Shown one piece after another: positions 55,162-62,927 of a DNA stretch of 64,000 nucleotides. Both the position numbers and the translations under genes were made by a program. The stretch is from Pedococcus bigeumensis (GTDB lineage Bacteria; Actinomycetota; Actinomycetes; Actinomycetales; Dermatophilaceae): positions 143,912-207,911 of the forward strand of contig NZ_RCZM01000006.1 of NCBI RefSeq assembly GCF_006438965.1, written 5' to 3'. How positions within the stretch are numbered: the first letter of the stretch is position 1; each line of letters begins with the position of its first letter. The notes beneath the pieces were generated by a model that was not told the DNA's origin, did not search any database, and was given only the letters and a program-made list of their open reading frames with translations.

Positions 55162-55222
55162 CCCGAGATCCCAGCTCTCGGCCTCCAGCGCCCCGCGGTG
55201 GCCCGAGAGCTGGGATCTCGGG
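55162..55222. repeat. Palindromic repeat element, copy A
   Basis: A perfect 20-bp dyad (55162-55181 with 55203-55222, arm CCCGAGATCCCAGCTCTCGG) has a 21-base loop. The same arm occurs in copy B 1 kb away. This copy lies between the CIRCE region and the DUF559 gene start. Confidence 0.9.
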
Positions 55223-55258
55223 GGCCGTGTTGCGCCACCTGTGGAGAACTCCAAGTGG

Positions 55259-56176
55259 GTGGCCCCGGATTTGCCACGCTCATACCGTGTCTCGTCCGTT
55301 GACCCACTCCCTCCAGCCCTGCACGGGCGCGCGTTCACGGTCGCCGAGGCACGCGAGGCGGCGGTCACGCAGTCTCGACTGGATGCACGCGACCTGGCGC
55401 GGCCGGGGTGGGGTCTGCGCAGCACCCGCTCGGCGCGCACCCTGGACGAGCACGCCCGCGACCTGGCTGCGGTCCTACCGCAGGGCGCGGCCTTCTCACA
55501 CCTGACCGCCGCCCGGCTCTGGCGGCTCCCACTGCCGACACGCTGGGCCCTCACGGAACCGGTGGACGTGCTGAGTCGGGGCACACCGCTGCGACGCGCG
55601 GGGGTCCGTGGTCATCGAGGCCTCGACCTGCGCGAGGTGGAGGTCCTGCGAGGGCTGCGGGTCACCTGCCCCGTCCCGACCTGGACCGACCTGGCCACCG
55701 TCGCGGGCCTCTCCGTGGAGGACCTCGTCATCGCGGGTGATGCGTTTGCCACCCGCGATCGCGGCCTGCTGATCCGTCTCGCCCAGGCGGGCGGGGGCTC
55801 AGGAGGGCGGGGGCGACGCAAGCTGCGCGCCGCTGCCGAGCTCGTCAGGAGCGGCAGCGGGTCTCCGATGGAGACCAGGGCGCGGCTCGCGTTCGGCCAC
55901 GCGCGCCTGCCCGAGCCAGAGCTCAACGCCACGGTGTATGCCGAGGACGGCCACTTCCTGGCGCGCGTCGACTTCCTGTGGCGTGAGGCGCGGGTCATCG
56001 TCGAGTACGAGGGCGACCAGCACCGAACCGACCGACAACAGTGGCAGAACGACATCCAGCGCTTGCGACTCCTTGAGGGGCTGGGCTGGAGGGTCATCCG
56101 GATCACTGCCGCCGACCTGTCCGACCCGCATCGGGGAGACGAGCTCATGCGCATCCTGCATGACCTCGTGGGCTGA
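55259..56176 (+). CDS. DUF559 (Vsr-like) endonuclease-fold protein
   Basis: This protein of about 305 aa has an N-terminal AbiEi-like region (FTVAEAREAAVTQSRLDARDLARPGWG) and a C-terminal DUF559 domain related to very-short-patch-repair endonucleases. The nuclease core shows FLARVDFLWREARVIVEYEGDQHR, with the Asp, Glu and Asp residues expected of a PD-(D/E)xK-type site, and GWRVIRITAADL. The role in vivo is unknown; such genes are common in actinobacteria and may relate to mobile DNA. The start is unclear (GTG 55259, GTG 55241 or TTG 55271). Identical palindromes flank the gene on both sides. Confidence 0.75.
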   Translation: MAPDLPRSYRVSSVDPLPPALHGRAFTVAEAREAAVTQSRLDARDLARPGWGLRSTRSARTLDEHARDLAAVLPQGAAFSHLTAARLWRLPLPTRWALTEPVDVLSRGTPLRRAGVRGHRGLDLREVEVLRGLRVTCPVPTWTDLATVAGLSVEDLVIAGDAFATRDRGLLIRLAQAGGGSGGRGRRKLRAAAELVRSGSGSPMETRARLAFGHARLPEPELNATVYAEDGHFLARVDFLWREARVIVEYEGDQHRTDRQQWQNDIQRLRLLEGLGWRVIRITAADLSDPHRGDELMRILHDLVG

Positions 56177-56184
56177 GACTCCTC

Positions 56185-56243
56185 CCGAGATCCCAGCTCT
56201 CGGGCTTCAGGACCCCTTGGTGGCCCGAGAGCTGGGATCTCGG
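56185..56243. repeat. Palindromic repeat element, copy B
   Basis: A perfect 21-bp dyad (56185-56205 with 56223-56243) has a 17-base loop, and the arm sequence is essentially that of copy A. It starts 8 bp after the DUF559 stop and can serve as its terminator. Confidence 0.9.
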
Positions 56244-56286
56244 TGGAGGGAGTGCGCGATGGGCCCCGGCGGTGCCACCCTGAGAC

Positions 56287-56727
56287 ATGGCCGCTCCGAC
56301 ACCCAGCCCGTTCGAGGGCTCGAACTTCATCGTCGACCTCGGCGCGGGGGATGACACCTCGATCACGCGCGTCGACTTCCCCGTGGCGCTCCTCGACGAG
56401 GTCGCCTACCGCTCGGGCAACGACAAGACCGCCGAGCCTCGCAAGCAGCCCGGACTGGCGAGCTACTCCCACCTCGTCCTGCACCGCGGCCTCACCACCA
56501 ACCTCGACCTCTGGAACTGGTGGGAGCAGGCCCGGAACGGCGACCCGTCGGTGGACCGCGACGTCCGCGTCAGGCTCCTTGACACCAGCCGCCAACCCGT
56601 CCTGGCCTGGCGGTTCCGCAACACGTTCCCGGCGGTCTACCGGCTGAGCCCCCTCGATGCCGCAGCCAGCGACCTCGTCATCGAGACGGTCGAGCTCGCC
56701 TTCGACTCGATGGACACCGAGACCTAG
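56287..56727 (+). CDS. Orphan phage-tail / contractile injection tube protein (gp19/Pvc1 family)
   Basis: This 146-aa protein of the T4 gp19-like tail-tube family forms the inner tube of contractile phage tails and extracellular injection systems. The family layout is clear: N-terminal FEGSNFIVDLG, an EVAYRSGNDKTAEPRKQPGLASYSHLVLHRGLTTNLDLWNWW segment (cf. GLxKYxxIxLxRGxTxxxxLWxW), VLAWRFRNTFPAVY and the closing VIETVELAFDSMD. No sheath, baseplate, spike or AAA+ ATPase gene is nearby, and the flanking genes are metabolic, so it is a stand-alone copy of unknown purpose. ATG 56287 lies 43 bp after repeat copy B. Confidence 0.85.
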   Translation: MAAPTPSPFEGSNFIVDLGAGDDTSITRVDFPVALLDEVAYRSGNDKTAEPRKQPGLASYSHLVLHRGLTTNLDLWNWWEQARNGDPSVDRDVRVRLLDTSRQPVLAWRFRNTFPAVYRLSPLDAAASDLVIETVELAFDSMDTET

Positions 56728-56768
56728 CGAGCGGGCGGCCGCGGGTCAGCCTGCTGGGCCGCCCTCCC

Positions 56769-57209
56769 TCAGAGCAGCGTGCGCAAGGTCGCCTCGGCCT
56801 CGGACTCGACCGGGCTGTCGAGGTCGCCGATGAAGACCGCGTATGCCGTGCGGGCCGGGTTCGACTCGAGCTCACCGAGGACCGTGCGCCAGGCGGCGAG
56901 GTTGGGGTGGTCGAGCGACGTGCAGGCCTCCGCGGGACGCAACGTCTCGACCGCGGCCTCGAGCTGCGGTCGGGTCAGGTCGTAGGTGTGCGACCCGTTC
57001 GCGTGGCCGAGCATCTTGGCGAGGACCACGGCGGGCAGACCGTGGGTCCCACCAGGCGCGTTCACGTGCGGGAACTCCAGCTCCGGCGACGAGGACGCGG
57101 AGCTGATGCCCACGGCATACGCGACCGGTGGGGCCCAGCCGTCGATGGTGGCGGCCAACGCGTCCTTGATCGCGGCAAGGCCTTCGGGTGTGCTCCAGTT
57201 GGCAGTCAT
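56769..57209 (-). CDS. Hypothetical protein, last gene of a coupled operon
   Basis: This is a 146-aa soluble protein I do not recognise. It has NWSTPEGLAAIKDALAATIDGWAPPVAYAVGI at the start and ESNPARTAYAVFIGDLDSP near the end; it lacks membrane segments and Cys residues other than one near the middle. Its ATG overlaps the stop of the P1 peptidase gene (ATGA), so it is translated in step with the peptidase and perhaps acts with it. Its 3' end faces the tail-tube gene with a 41-bp gap. Confidence 0.7.
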   Translation of the reverse strand: MTANWSTPEGLAAIKDALAATIDGWAPPVAYAVGISSASSSPELEFPHVNAPGGTHGLPAVVLAKMLGHANGSHTYDLTRPQLEAAVETLRPAEACTSLDHPNLAAWRTVLGELESNPARTAYAVFIGDLDSPVESEAEATLRTLL

Positions 57210-58261
57210 CGGGCCATCCTGACAGCCGAGGGGAACGCATCGCGGTAGGAGCGGAGGTCCACGGACCCGTTGGCGACCGACTGGGCGGCCAGGACCGCGT
57301 GGCCGACGGCGCGTGTCACGCACTCCCCTGCGGCCAGCATCAGCGCGTGCAGCTCGGGCAGCTCGGGGGCCGGTCGCTCACCGGTCGCGAGGGTGAACAG
57401 GGTGTCGCCGTCGAGCAGCGTGTGCACCGGGTTGACCGCCCGCGCCAGGCCGTCATGGCCCAGGCCGCTGACCTTCTGGCACTGGGCCTTGGTGAGCGTG
57501 ACGTCCGTGGCGATGACGCCGATCACGGTCGCCATGCCGGGGCGCATCGGCTGCCCCTCGTATGCCGCGGCGGCACGTTCGCGGGCGGCCTCGAGCTCGT
57601 GGGCGGCCGGCAGTGTGACGTGGGCGAACTCGTCCCCCAGGCCGTGCCGGCCGGCCAGCAGCTCGCCGGTCTGCTCGTCGTAGGGAGCACCGAAGGAGTT
57701 GACCACGACGAGGGCTGCGACCGTGGTGCCGTCGTCGAGAACGACGCTCGCCGACCCGACACCCCCTTTCATTCCTCCCGACCGCGCGCCAGTGCCGGCT
57801 CCGACACAGCCCTGGACGACGGCGTCGGCCGAGGCGACGTCGAACGCATCCGCACCCTCGGAAGCCGTTGGTGCGTGGCCGAACTCGCCGCCTCGACCTA
57901 GGTCGAAGAGGACCGCAGCCGGCACGATCGGGACCACCTCACCCGGCTCACCCATCGGCCAACCCAGCCCCGCGGCATACAAGCTCTGCACCACTCCGTC
58001 GGCGGCGGCCAGACCGAACGCACTGCCACCGGTGAGCACCACGGCGTTGACCCGGTCGACGAGGTTCCGGGGGTCGAGCAGGTCGGTCTCCCGGGTGCCG
58101 GGGGCGCCACCGCGGACATCGACCCCGGCCACGGCGCCGGCGTCCGGCGCGAGGACGACCGACGTGCCGGTGAGCCAGCCGTCCTCACGGCGGGTGGCGT
58201 GCCCGACGCGGATCCCGGCGACGTCGGTGAGTGAGTTGGTCGGGCCGGGGACCGGGCTCAC
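57206..58261 (-). CDS. P1 (DmpA-like) aminopeptidase
   Basis: This is a 351-aa Ntn-type peptidase of the P1/DmpA family, which self-processes and removes N-terminal residues or hydrolyses beta-peptides. Key segments are SLTDVAGIRVGHATR, NAVVLTGGSAFGLAAADGV, GGMKGGVGSASVVL, VVNSFG (nucleophile region after the cleavage point) and GLARAVNPVHTLLDGDT. The GTG at 58261 overlaps the VOC-protein stop by 4 nt. The substrate is unknown. Confidence 0.9.
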   Translation of the reverse strand: MSPVPGPTNSLTDVAGIRVGHATRREDGWLTGTSVVLAPDAGAVAGVDVRGGAPGTRETDLLDPRNLVDRVNAVVLTGGSAFGLAAADGVVQSLYAAGLGWPMGEPGEVVPIVPAAVLFDLGRGGEFGHAPTASEGADAFDVASADAVVQGCVGAGTGARSGGMKGGVGSASVVLDDGTTVAALVVVNSFGAPYDEQTGELLAGRHGLGDEFAHVTLPAAHELEAARERAAAAYEGQPMRPGMATVIGVIATDVTLTKAQCQKVSGLGHDGLARAVNPVHTLLDGDTLFTLATGERPAPELPELHALMLAAGECVTRAVGHAVLAAQSVANGSVDLRSYRDAFPSAVRMAR

Positions 58262-58662
58262 GCCGCCCCGTCCGCCGTCGTGGTCGCGTCAGGCTCAGGG
58301 GCTGCATCGATGACGCAGAAACGGTTGCCATCGGGGTCCTCGAGGACGACGTAGTCGTGCTCCTCGTCCGGGTAGGGCCAGTCCTCCACCCGTCGCGCAC
58401 CAAGGCCGAGGAGTCGCTCCACCTCCTTCGCCTGGTCATGGGCGTAGAGGTCGAGGTGGACTTGAGGGAACGCCGCAGGCCTGGACTCGCTCAGGTTGAG
58501 CGACAGGTTGGGTCCGACGCCGTCGCGAGGCTGGAGGATGACCCAGTCGGGCTCGGGGTCGTACCGGGGCTCGAAGTCCAGTGCCGGCGCCCAGAAGGCC
58601 ATCGCCCTGGGCACGTCGCTGACATTGACGACGATCGACCCGATCCTGAAGGCAGCACCCAT
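58258..58662 (-). CDS. VOC (glyoxalase/dioxygenase superfamily) protein
   Basis: This 134-aa protein has one VOC beta-alpha-beta-beta-beta module: RIGSIVVNVSDVPRAMAFWAPAL at the start, then VHLDLYAHDQAKEVERLLGLGA and VVLEDPDGNRFCVID. It is close to the glyoxalase-like domain-6 set that often acts in resistance or metabolite detoxification; metal-ligand positions are not fully determined here. Its ATG overlaps the stop of the GNAT gene by one base and its stop overlaps the P1 peptidase start, so all are translationally coupled. Confidence 0.85.
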   Translation of the reverse strand: MGAAFRIGSIVVNVSDVPRAMAFWAPALDFEPRYDPEPDWVILQPRDGVGPNLSLNLSESRPAAFPQVHLDLYAHDQAKEVERLLGLGARRVEDWPYPDEEHDYVVLEDPDGNRFCVIDAAPEPDATTTADGAA

Positions 58663-59117
58663 CACAGCTCCATCCGGTAGGCCCGCGCGTCGGCCGCGAA
58701 CCCCACCCGCTCGACCATCGCCGTCGTGTGGATCCCCGCAGACACGAGGACCTGCCGGAAACCCGCATCCCTGGCCCACTCCACGGCCGCTCGCAGCAGC
58801 ACTTCACCGGCACCGATCCCCCGGTGCTCAGGTCGGACGAAGAAGGTGTCGACCACGAGGTCGGCCCCCGCGCCGGCAGGGCGCCCGGGCCACGGGAGCG
58901 GCTCCACGACAGCCGCCTGGAGGTAGCCCGCGTGGTCGTCCCCGGCCTCGGCGATCCAGACAGGGTGGGTGTTCTCGGTGGCCAGCCAGGCCCGCGCATA
59001 GCGGTCGAGGAAGCCCGGCTCACCCGACCCGCCGCGATGGCGGGCGCACTGCAGCGTCAGCGCCGCGACGACGAGGGCGTCGTCGGGCCCAGCCAGCCGT
59101 GTTCGCACTTCGCCCAC
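58662..59117 (-). CDS. GNAT-family N-acetyltransferase
   Basis: This 151-aa acetyltransferase of the GNAT superfamily has the acetyl-CoA-binding motif A, VDTFFVRPEHRGIGAGEVLLRAAVEWARDAGFRQVLV (R-x-x-G-x-G), near residues 95-130, and a late GFAADARAYRMEL. The substrate is unknown. The start is the least certain part: GTG 59117 is used; GTG 59108 and an upstream ATG at 59174 are alternatives. It heads the coupled operon GNAT-VOC-P1 peptidase-hypothetical. Confidence 0.83.
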   Translation of the reverse strand: MGEVRTRLAGPDDALVVAALTLQCARHRGGSGEPGFLDRYARAWLATENTHPVWIAEAGDDHAGYLQAAVVEPLPWPGRPAGAGADLVVDTFFVRPEHRGIGAGEVLLRAAVEWARDAGFRQVLVSAGIHTTAMVERVGFAADARAYRMEL

Positions 59118-59177
59118 GGGGGCAGTCAAGCACGTGCGGTGCCCGTGCCGCGCGCCAACGGACGCCCGCGGCATACC

Positions 59178-59250
59178 GGGATCTCACGCCGGGGCCGGGA
59201 TCTCACGCCGGGGCCGGGATCTCACGCCGGGGCCGGGATCTCACGCGGGG
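59178..59250. repeat. Four-unit 19-bp tandem repeat
   Basis: Units of GGGATCTCACGCCGGGGCC start at 59178, 59197, 59216 and 59235 (the last truncated). The array lies in the gap between the GNAT operon and the DUF3263 terminator, with a GGCATACC motif at its left edge. The identical units indicate recent expansion. Confidence 0.95.
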
Positions 59251-59260
59251 TCGGACGCAA

Positions 59261-59294
59261 CAACGCCCGTACAGTCGCTTCTGCACGGGCGTTG
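59261..59294 (-). terminator. Hairpin terminator after DUF3263
   Basis: CAACGCCCGTACAG (59261-59274) pairs with CTGCACGGGCGTTG (59281-59294), with one mismatched pair, 19 bp past the DUF3263 stop. Confidence 0.75.
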
Positions 59295-59312
59295 GTGAAC
59301 TGGGGGGCTCGC

Positions 59313-59615
59313 TCAGAGCTGGATGCCCAACCGTCGGGCACTGCGGGCACGCTGGCGCGAGGCGCGCAGTCGGCGCAGTCGCTTGATCAGCATCGGGTCG
59401 GCCTCGAGGGCGGCCTGGGAGTCGATCAGGGCGTTGAGCACCTGGTAGTAGCGGGTCGCGCTCATGTCGAACAGCTCGCGGATCGCCTGCTCCTTGGCCC
59501 CCGCGTACTTCCACCACTGCCGTTCGAAGGCAATGATCTCGCGGTCGCGGTCACTCAGCTCCGTCTTGGGGCTGACATGACCCTGCTCATGTGCGGCGTT
59601 CAACTCTCGACCCAT
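59313..59615 (-). CDS. DUF3263 protein
   Basis: This 100-aa member of the actinobacterial DUF3263 family resembles a small sigma-factor region-like helical domain: LSDRDREIIAFERQWWKYAGAKEQAIRELFDMSATRYYQVLNALID, likely a helix-turn-helix, then a basic Arg-rich tail (RRLRRLRASRQRARSARR). It probably binds DNA or RNA polymerase; no experimental role is known to me. A consensus-like promoter precedes it and a hairpin terminator follows, so it is monocistronic. Confidence 0.9.
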   Translation of the reverse strand: MGRELNAAHEQGHVSPKTELSDRDREIIAFERQWWKYAGAKEQAIRELFDMSATRYYQVLNALIDSQAALEADPMLIKRLRRLRASRQRARSARRLGIQL

Positions 59616-59655
59616 CCCTGTGTGTTCGCAGACGTGGTGCTGGCGTGCAGGGCCA

Positions 59656-59685
59656 ACTATACGGAGCGAATCACACCGTTGTCAT
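59656..59685 (-). promoter_or_regulatory. Vegetative promoter of the DUF3263 gene
   Basis: On the minus strand ATGACA (59685-59680), 18 bp, then TATAGT (59661-59656) match the main sigma factor consensus at five of six -35 positions and well at -10. It lies 41 bp upstream of the ATG. In the same gap (59616-59779) I see no gene. Confidence 0.7.
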
Positions 59686-59779
59686 TCCACTCGGGTAGTC
59701 CGATCGGCGGAGTCTCAGCGGCTCTGGCCACACCCGTCACACTCGTCCCACGAGGGTCCTCCGACCCCAGCGACGAGCG

Positions 59780-61150
59780 TCAGGCCATGGTGTCGAGGAT
59801 CGCCGTGATGTCGTCCTCGGAGGTGCGCGGGTTGACGATCGCAAACCTGGTCAGCGTCTCGCCAGCGTGTGAGGTCGGCACGACGAAGGCGAACTGGTCG
59901 GCGAGCAGCCGGTCGGACCACTCCTGGTACTGCGCGGCCGACCAGCCGATCCGCCGGAAGACCACCACCGACAGGTCCGGCTCGCGGGCGACCTCGAGGT
60001 AGTCACGGCGGCCGATCTCGTCGGCCGCAAAGCGCGTCACCTCGAGGGTGCGCTCCACGGCTTCGCGGTAGGCATCCGTGCCGTGCGTCGCGAGCGAGAA
60101 CCAGAACGGCAGCCCCCGCGCCCGCCGGGTGAGGCCGACCGAGTAGTCGGTCGGGTTCCAGTCGGGGGCGTCGTTGAGGACGTCGAGATAGGAGGCGTGC
60201 TGGGTGTGCGCCGCCCGAGCCAGGGCCGGCTCGCGGTAGAGGAGCGCGCAGCAGTCGAACGGCGCGAACAGCCACTTGTGCGGGTCGACGATGAAGGAGT
60301 CGCAGTGCTCGATGCCGGCATACAGGTGGCGCACCGAGGGAGCGGCGAGGCCGGCACCGCCGTAGGCGCCGTCGACGTGGAACCAGATCCCGAACTCGCG
60401 GCAGACCTCGGAGACCGAGGCCAGGTCGTCGACGATGCCGAAGTTGGTCGTCCCACTCGTGGCGACCACGGCGAAGAACGTCTCGGGACCGTGGGACAGC
60501 AGCACCTCGCGCAGCGCCGGCCCGGTGAGCCGACCCATGTCGTTGACCTCGACCCCGACCAGCTCGGCATCCATGACGTCGCAGGCCGACTGGATCGAGG
60601 AGTGCGCCCCGTGGGTGGCGGCGACGCGGAACGGGCGCGCACCGGCTCCGGTCCGGCCGTCACTGGCCGCGTTCGTCCGGGCCGTATGCCGTGCGGCGAC
60701 GAGCGCTGACAGGTTGCCGATCGTGCCGCCTGGGACGAAGACGCCGCCAGCCTCAGGCGGCAGGCCGACGAGGTTCGCGATCCAGCGCAACGCCTGGTTC
60801 TCGGCGTAGACCGCCCCTGCGCCTTCGAGCCAGGACCCGCCGTAGATCGACGATGCTCCGACCACGAGGTCGAACATCGCAGCTGCCTCGGTCGGCGCGC
60901 ACGGGATGAAGGACAGGTATCGCGGGTGGTCGGTGGAGATGCAGGCGGGCGCCAGGTCCTCTTCGAACAGCTTGAGCGCCGCGAGGCCGCCGATCCCGTC
61001 GGCGGTGATGGTGGCGCCGGCTCGGGCGTCGAGCTCGGCCAGCGTCAGGGGCCCGTCGAGGGGCACCGGGTCGAGCTTGAGGCGGTCGGCGGAGTAGGCG
61101 AGGATCGCGTCGCCGAGGGCCTCGAGATTTTGGTCGCTGTAGCCATGCAC
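59780..61150 (-). CDS. PLP-dependent amino-acid decarboxylase (group II)
   Basis: This 456-aa group II decarboxylase resembles aromatic-amino-acid and 2,4-diaminobutyrate decarboxylases. Visible are HPRYLSFIPCAPT, the cofactor-stacking His in ATHGAHSSI, VDGAYGGAG (Asp contacting the pyridine N) and the lysine in FIVDPHKWLFAPFDCCAL. The substrate among Trp, Tyr, Glu and diaminobutyrate is not predictable. The GTG at 61150 begins the fold. It is monocistronic, with the HAD gene 34 bp upstream on the same strand. Confidence 0.88.
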   Translation of the reverse strand: MHGYSDQNLEALGDAILAYSADRLKLDPVPLDGPLTLAELDARAGATITADGIGGLAALKLFEEDLAPACISTDHPRYLSFIPCAPTEAAAMFDLVVGASSIYGGSWLEGAGAVYAENQALRWIANLVGLPPEAGGVFVPGGTIGNLSALVAARHTARTNAASDGRTGAGARPFRVAATHGAHSSIQSACDVMDAELVGVEVNDMGRLTGPALREVLLSHGPETFFAVVATSGTTNFGIVDDLASVSEVCREFGIWFHVDGAYGGAGLAAPSVRHLYAGIEHCDSFIVDPHKWLFAPFDCCALLYREPALARAAHTQHASYLDVLNDAPDWNPTDYSVGLTRRARGLPFWFSLATHGTDAYREAVERTLEVTRFAADEIGRRDYLEVAREPDLSVVVFRRIGWSAAQYQEWSDRLLADQFAFVVPTSHAGETLTRFAIVNPRTSEDDITAILDTMA

Positions 61151-61184
61151 GCGGCGAGTCTAGGCCGCGCGGCTCACGCGGGGC

Positions 61185-61841
61185 TCATGCACCGGGAGGG
61201 CCGAACAGGGCCGCCCGCAGGCCCGCGACGTCTTCGACGAAGGCGTCCGGGTGGGTGGCCGCGAGGGCAGGTTCGAGACCCGCACCCCAGCTGACGGCCA
61301 CGGAGCCCATGCCGGCCGCGTGCGCCGCCTCGACGTCGACGGTCGCGTCGCCGACGTAGACGCAGTCGTGCGGCGCGGCACCGAGCTGCGCGGCGGCATA
61401 CAACAGGGGTGCGGGGTGGGGCTTGTGGAGGTCGGTCTCCTCTTGTCCCGCAAGGACATCGATGCGGTCGGCGATCCCCACGGCGCGCAGGCCGAGGCGC
61501 ACCGTCTCGCTCTTCTTGGAGGAGACCACCCCGGTGCGGGCACCAGCGGCGTGGAGCTCGTCGAGGAGCGCAGGGATGCCCTGGACGGTGCGGATCAGCT
61601 CGTCGTGGTTCGCGAGGTTCCACTCGCGGTAGACGTCAGTGAGCTCGGTGCCACGACCGGGGTACCGCTCCTCGAGCACGGGCTGGAGCGGGCGGCCGAT
61701 CCACGAACGGACCTCGTCGTCAGCGGCCCGCTCCCCCAGCACCGATCCCAGGGCGTGGTGGTAGGACGCGACGATCAGCGGGATGGTGTCGGCGAGGGTG
61801 CCGTCGAAGTCGAAGAGGACGACCGGCCAGCGAGGAGTCAC
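61185..61841 (-). CDS. HAD-family hydrolase (phosphoglycolate phosphatase-like)
   Basis: This 218-aa haloacid-dehalogenase phosphatase has VVLFDFDGTLADT (nucleophile and general acid Asp), the cap, then VVSSKKSETV (motif II Ser/Thr), HKPHPAPLLYAA (motif III Lys) and CVYVGDATVDVEAAHAAG (motif IV). It resembles Gph/PpaX. The GTG at 61841 is used; a longer form from 61895 is possible. It may clear phosphoglycolate or pyrophosphate. It is followed by the decarboxylase gene on the same strand. Confidence 0.88.
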   Translation of the reverse strand: MTPRWPVVLFDFDGTLADTIPLIVASYHHALGSVLGERAADDEVRSWIGRPLQPVLEERYPGRGTELTDVYREWNLANHDELIRTVQGIPALLDELHAAGARTGVVSSKKSETVRLGLRAVGIADRIDVLAGQEETDLHKPHPAPLLYAAAQLGAAPHDCVYVGDATVDVEAAHAAGMGSVAVSWGAGLEPALAATHPDAFVEDVAGLRAALFGPPGA

Positions 61842-61960
61842 GGGCCCGAGGCTAACGAGGCCCGACGAGACCGCGTCAAACGCCGGGTCACACACCCGGC
61901 GGGTGTCCTTCTGGACGAAGGCTCGGCGACCGACGTCGACCTCGGAACGAAAGGAATGAC

Positions 61961-62212
61961 ATGTCTCTGTTCATGGACGTGCACACCATCGAAGGTGGCC
62001 TCGCGGCCGGAGACGTCGCGGGAGCTCACCAGGCCGACCTGGCCGCCCAGGCGCCGCACGGAGTCAACTACCTGCGCTACTGGGTCGACGAGTCGGCGGG
62101 GAAGATCTTCTGCCTCGTCGATGCCCCGGACGCGGAGGCAGCCAACACCGTGCACCGGGAGGCTCACGGTCTCGTGGCCGACGAGATCTACCCTGTGCTC
62201 GAAGGCTCCTAG
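61961..62212 (+). CDS. DUF4242 (nickel-binding-like) small protein
   Basis: This is an 83-aa ferredoxin-fold protein of the DUF4242 family, related to the SCO4226 nickel-binding protein. It reads SLFMDVHTIEGG at the start and HGVNYLRYWVDESAGKIFCLVDAPDAEAANTVHREAHGLVADEIYPV. The His positions (DVH, HREAH) could bind metal, but that is inference. A GAAAGGA site precedes the ATG. Nine bases separate it from the redoxin gene, so the two form an operon. Confidence 0.85.
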   Translation: MSLFMDVHTIEGGLAAGDVAGAHQADLAAQAPHGVNYLRYWVDESAGKIFCLVDAPDAEAANTVHREAHGLVADEIYPVLEGS

Positions 62213-62221
62213 GCGGCTGAC

Positions 62222-62875
62222 ATGACCGAGTTGACGTCCGCGAGCGTGGCCGCCGAGACGGCATGGCTGGACCGATGGTCCGCTGGGCCGACGGAGACGG
62301 ACCTCGCGCCGCTCCGCGACGGGAGCGCAGCACCGGACCTGACCCTGCCGGACCACACCGGCCGGGGCCGACAACTGTCGGAGTTCTGGACCGGGGCACC
62401 GGCCCTGCTGATGTTCTGGCGCCACTTCGGGTGCAGTTGCGGCGCGACCCGAGCCGCGCGGCTCGAATCCGAGTGGTCGGACTACCGCGACGCGGGCCTC
62501 GCCCCGGTCATCATCTCCTTGGGTGACCCGGTGCGCGCCAGCGCCTACCGGGTCACCCATGCCCTGTCGGCACCTGTGCTCTGCGACCCGGAGGCGCGGG
62601 CGTACCGGGCTTTCGGTGTCGGGCACTGGGCGGTCGAGCGGGTTCTCTACGACGCTCCGGCCCCCTTCCTGTCGCACTCGCGAGAGGTGGGCAAGGCGTT
62701 CCAGGAAAGTCGCCGGCGGCGGGGAAACCCACCGGTCGACGACCCCTGGCGCTCGGTCGCGGAGTTCGTGATCGCGCCAACGGGTCGGGTGCGGCTGGCG
62801 TACGGTTACCAGTACTGCGAGGACTTCCCGGATCCTCGAGTCATCACCACGGCGGCCCGGCTGAGCGTGCGATGA
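62222..62875 (+). CDS. Redoxin (AhpC/TSA-like) domain protein
   Basis: This 217-aa thioredoxin-fold peroxiredoxin-like protein has GSAAPDLTLPDHTGRGRQLSEFW, then LLMFWRHFGCSCGATRAARLE, where the two cysteines C-x-C replace the usual single peroxidatic Cys or CxxC. VIISLGDPVRASAYR and LCDPEARAYRAFGV are typical AhpC/TSA strands. It is probably a cytoplasmic thiol oxidoreductase. It lies between DUF4242 and the SARP regulator gene on the same strand. Confidence 0.83.
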   Translation: MTELTSASVAAETAWLDRWSAGPTETDLAPLRDGSAAPDLTLPDHTGRGRQLSEFWTGAPALLMFWRHFGCSCGATRAARLESEWSDYRDAGLAPVIISLGDPVRASAYRVTHALSAPVLCDPEARAYRAFGVGHWAVERVLYDAPAPFLSHSREVGKAFQESRRRRGNPPVDDPWRSVAEFVIAPTGRVRLAYGYQYCEDFPDPRVITTAARLSVR

Positions 62876-62927
62876 CGACCGCGTCAGCCTGGCGTCCGGT
62901 GGCACTGCCGCCGGGATCGGAGGTCCG

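Noticed and set aside
55259..55290. GTG at 55287 as the DUF559 start
   Set aside because: It is in a different frame from the conserved domain; in-frame candidates at 55259 or 55271 are preferred.
59178..59250. Possible CRISPR array
   Set aside because: The units are head-to-tail without spacers and no cas genes are present.
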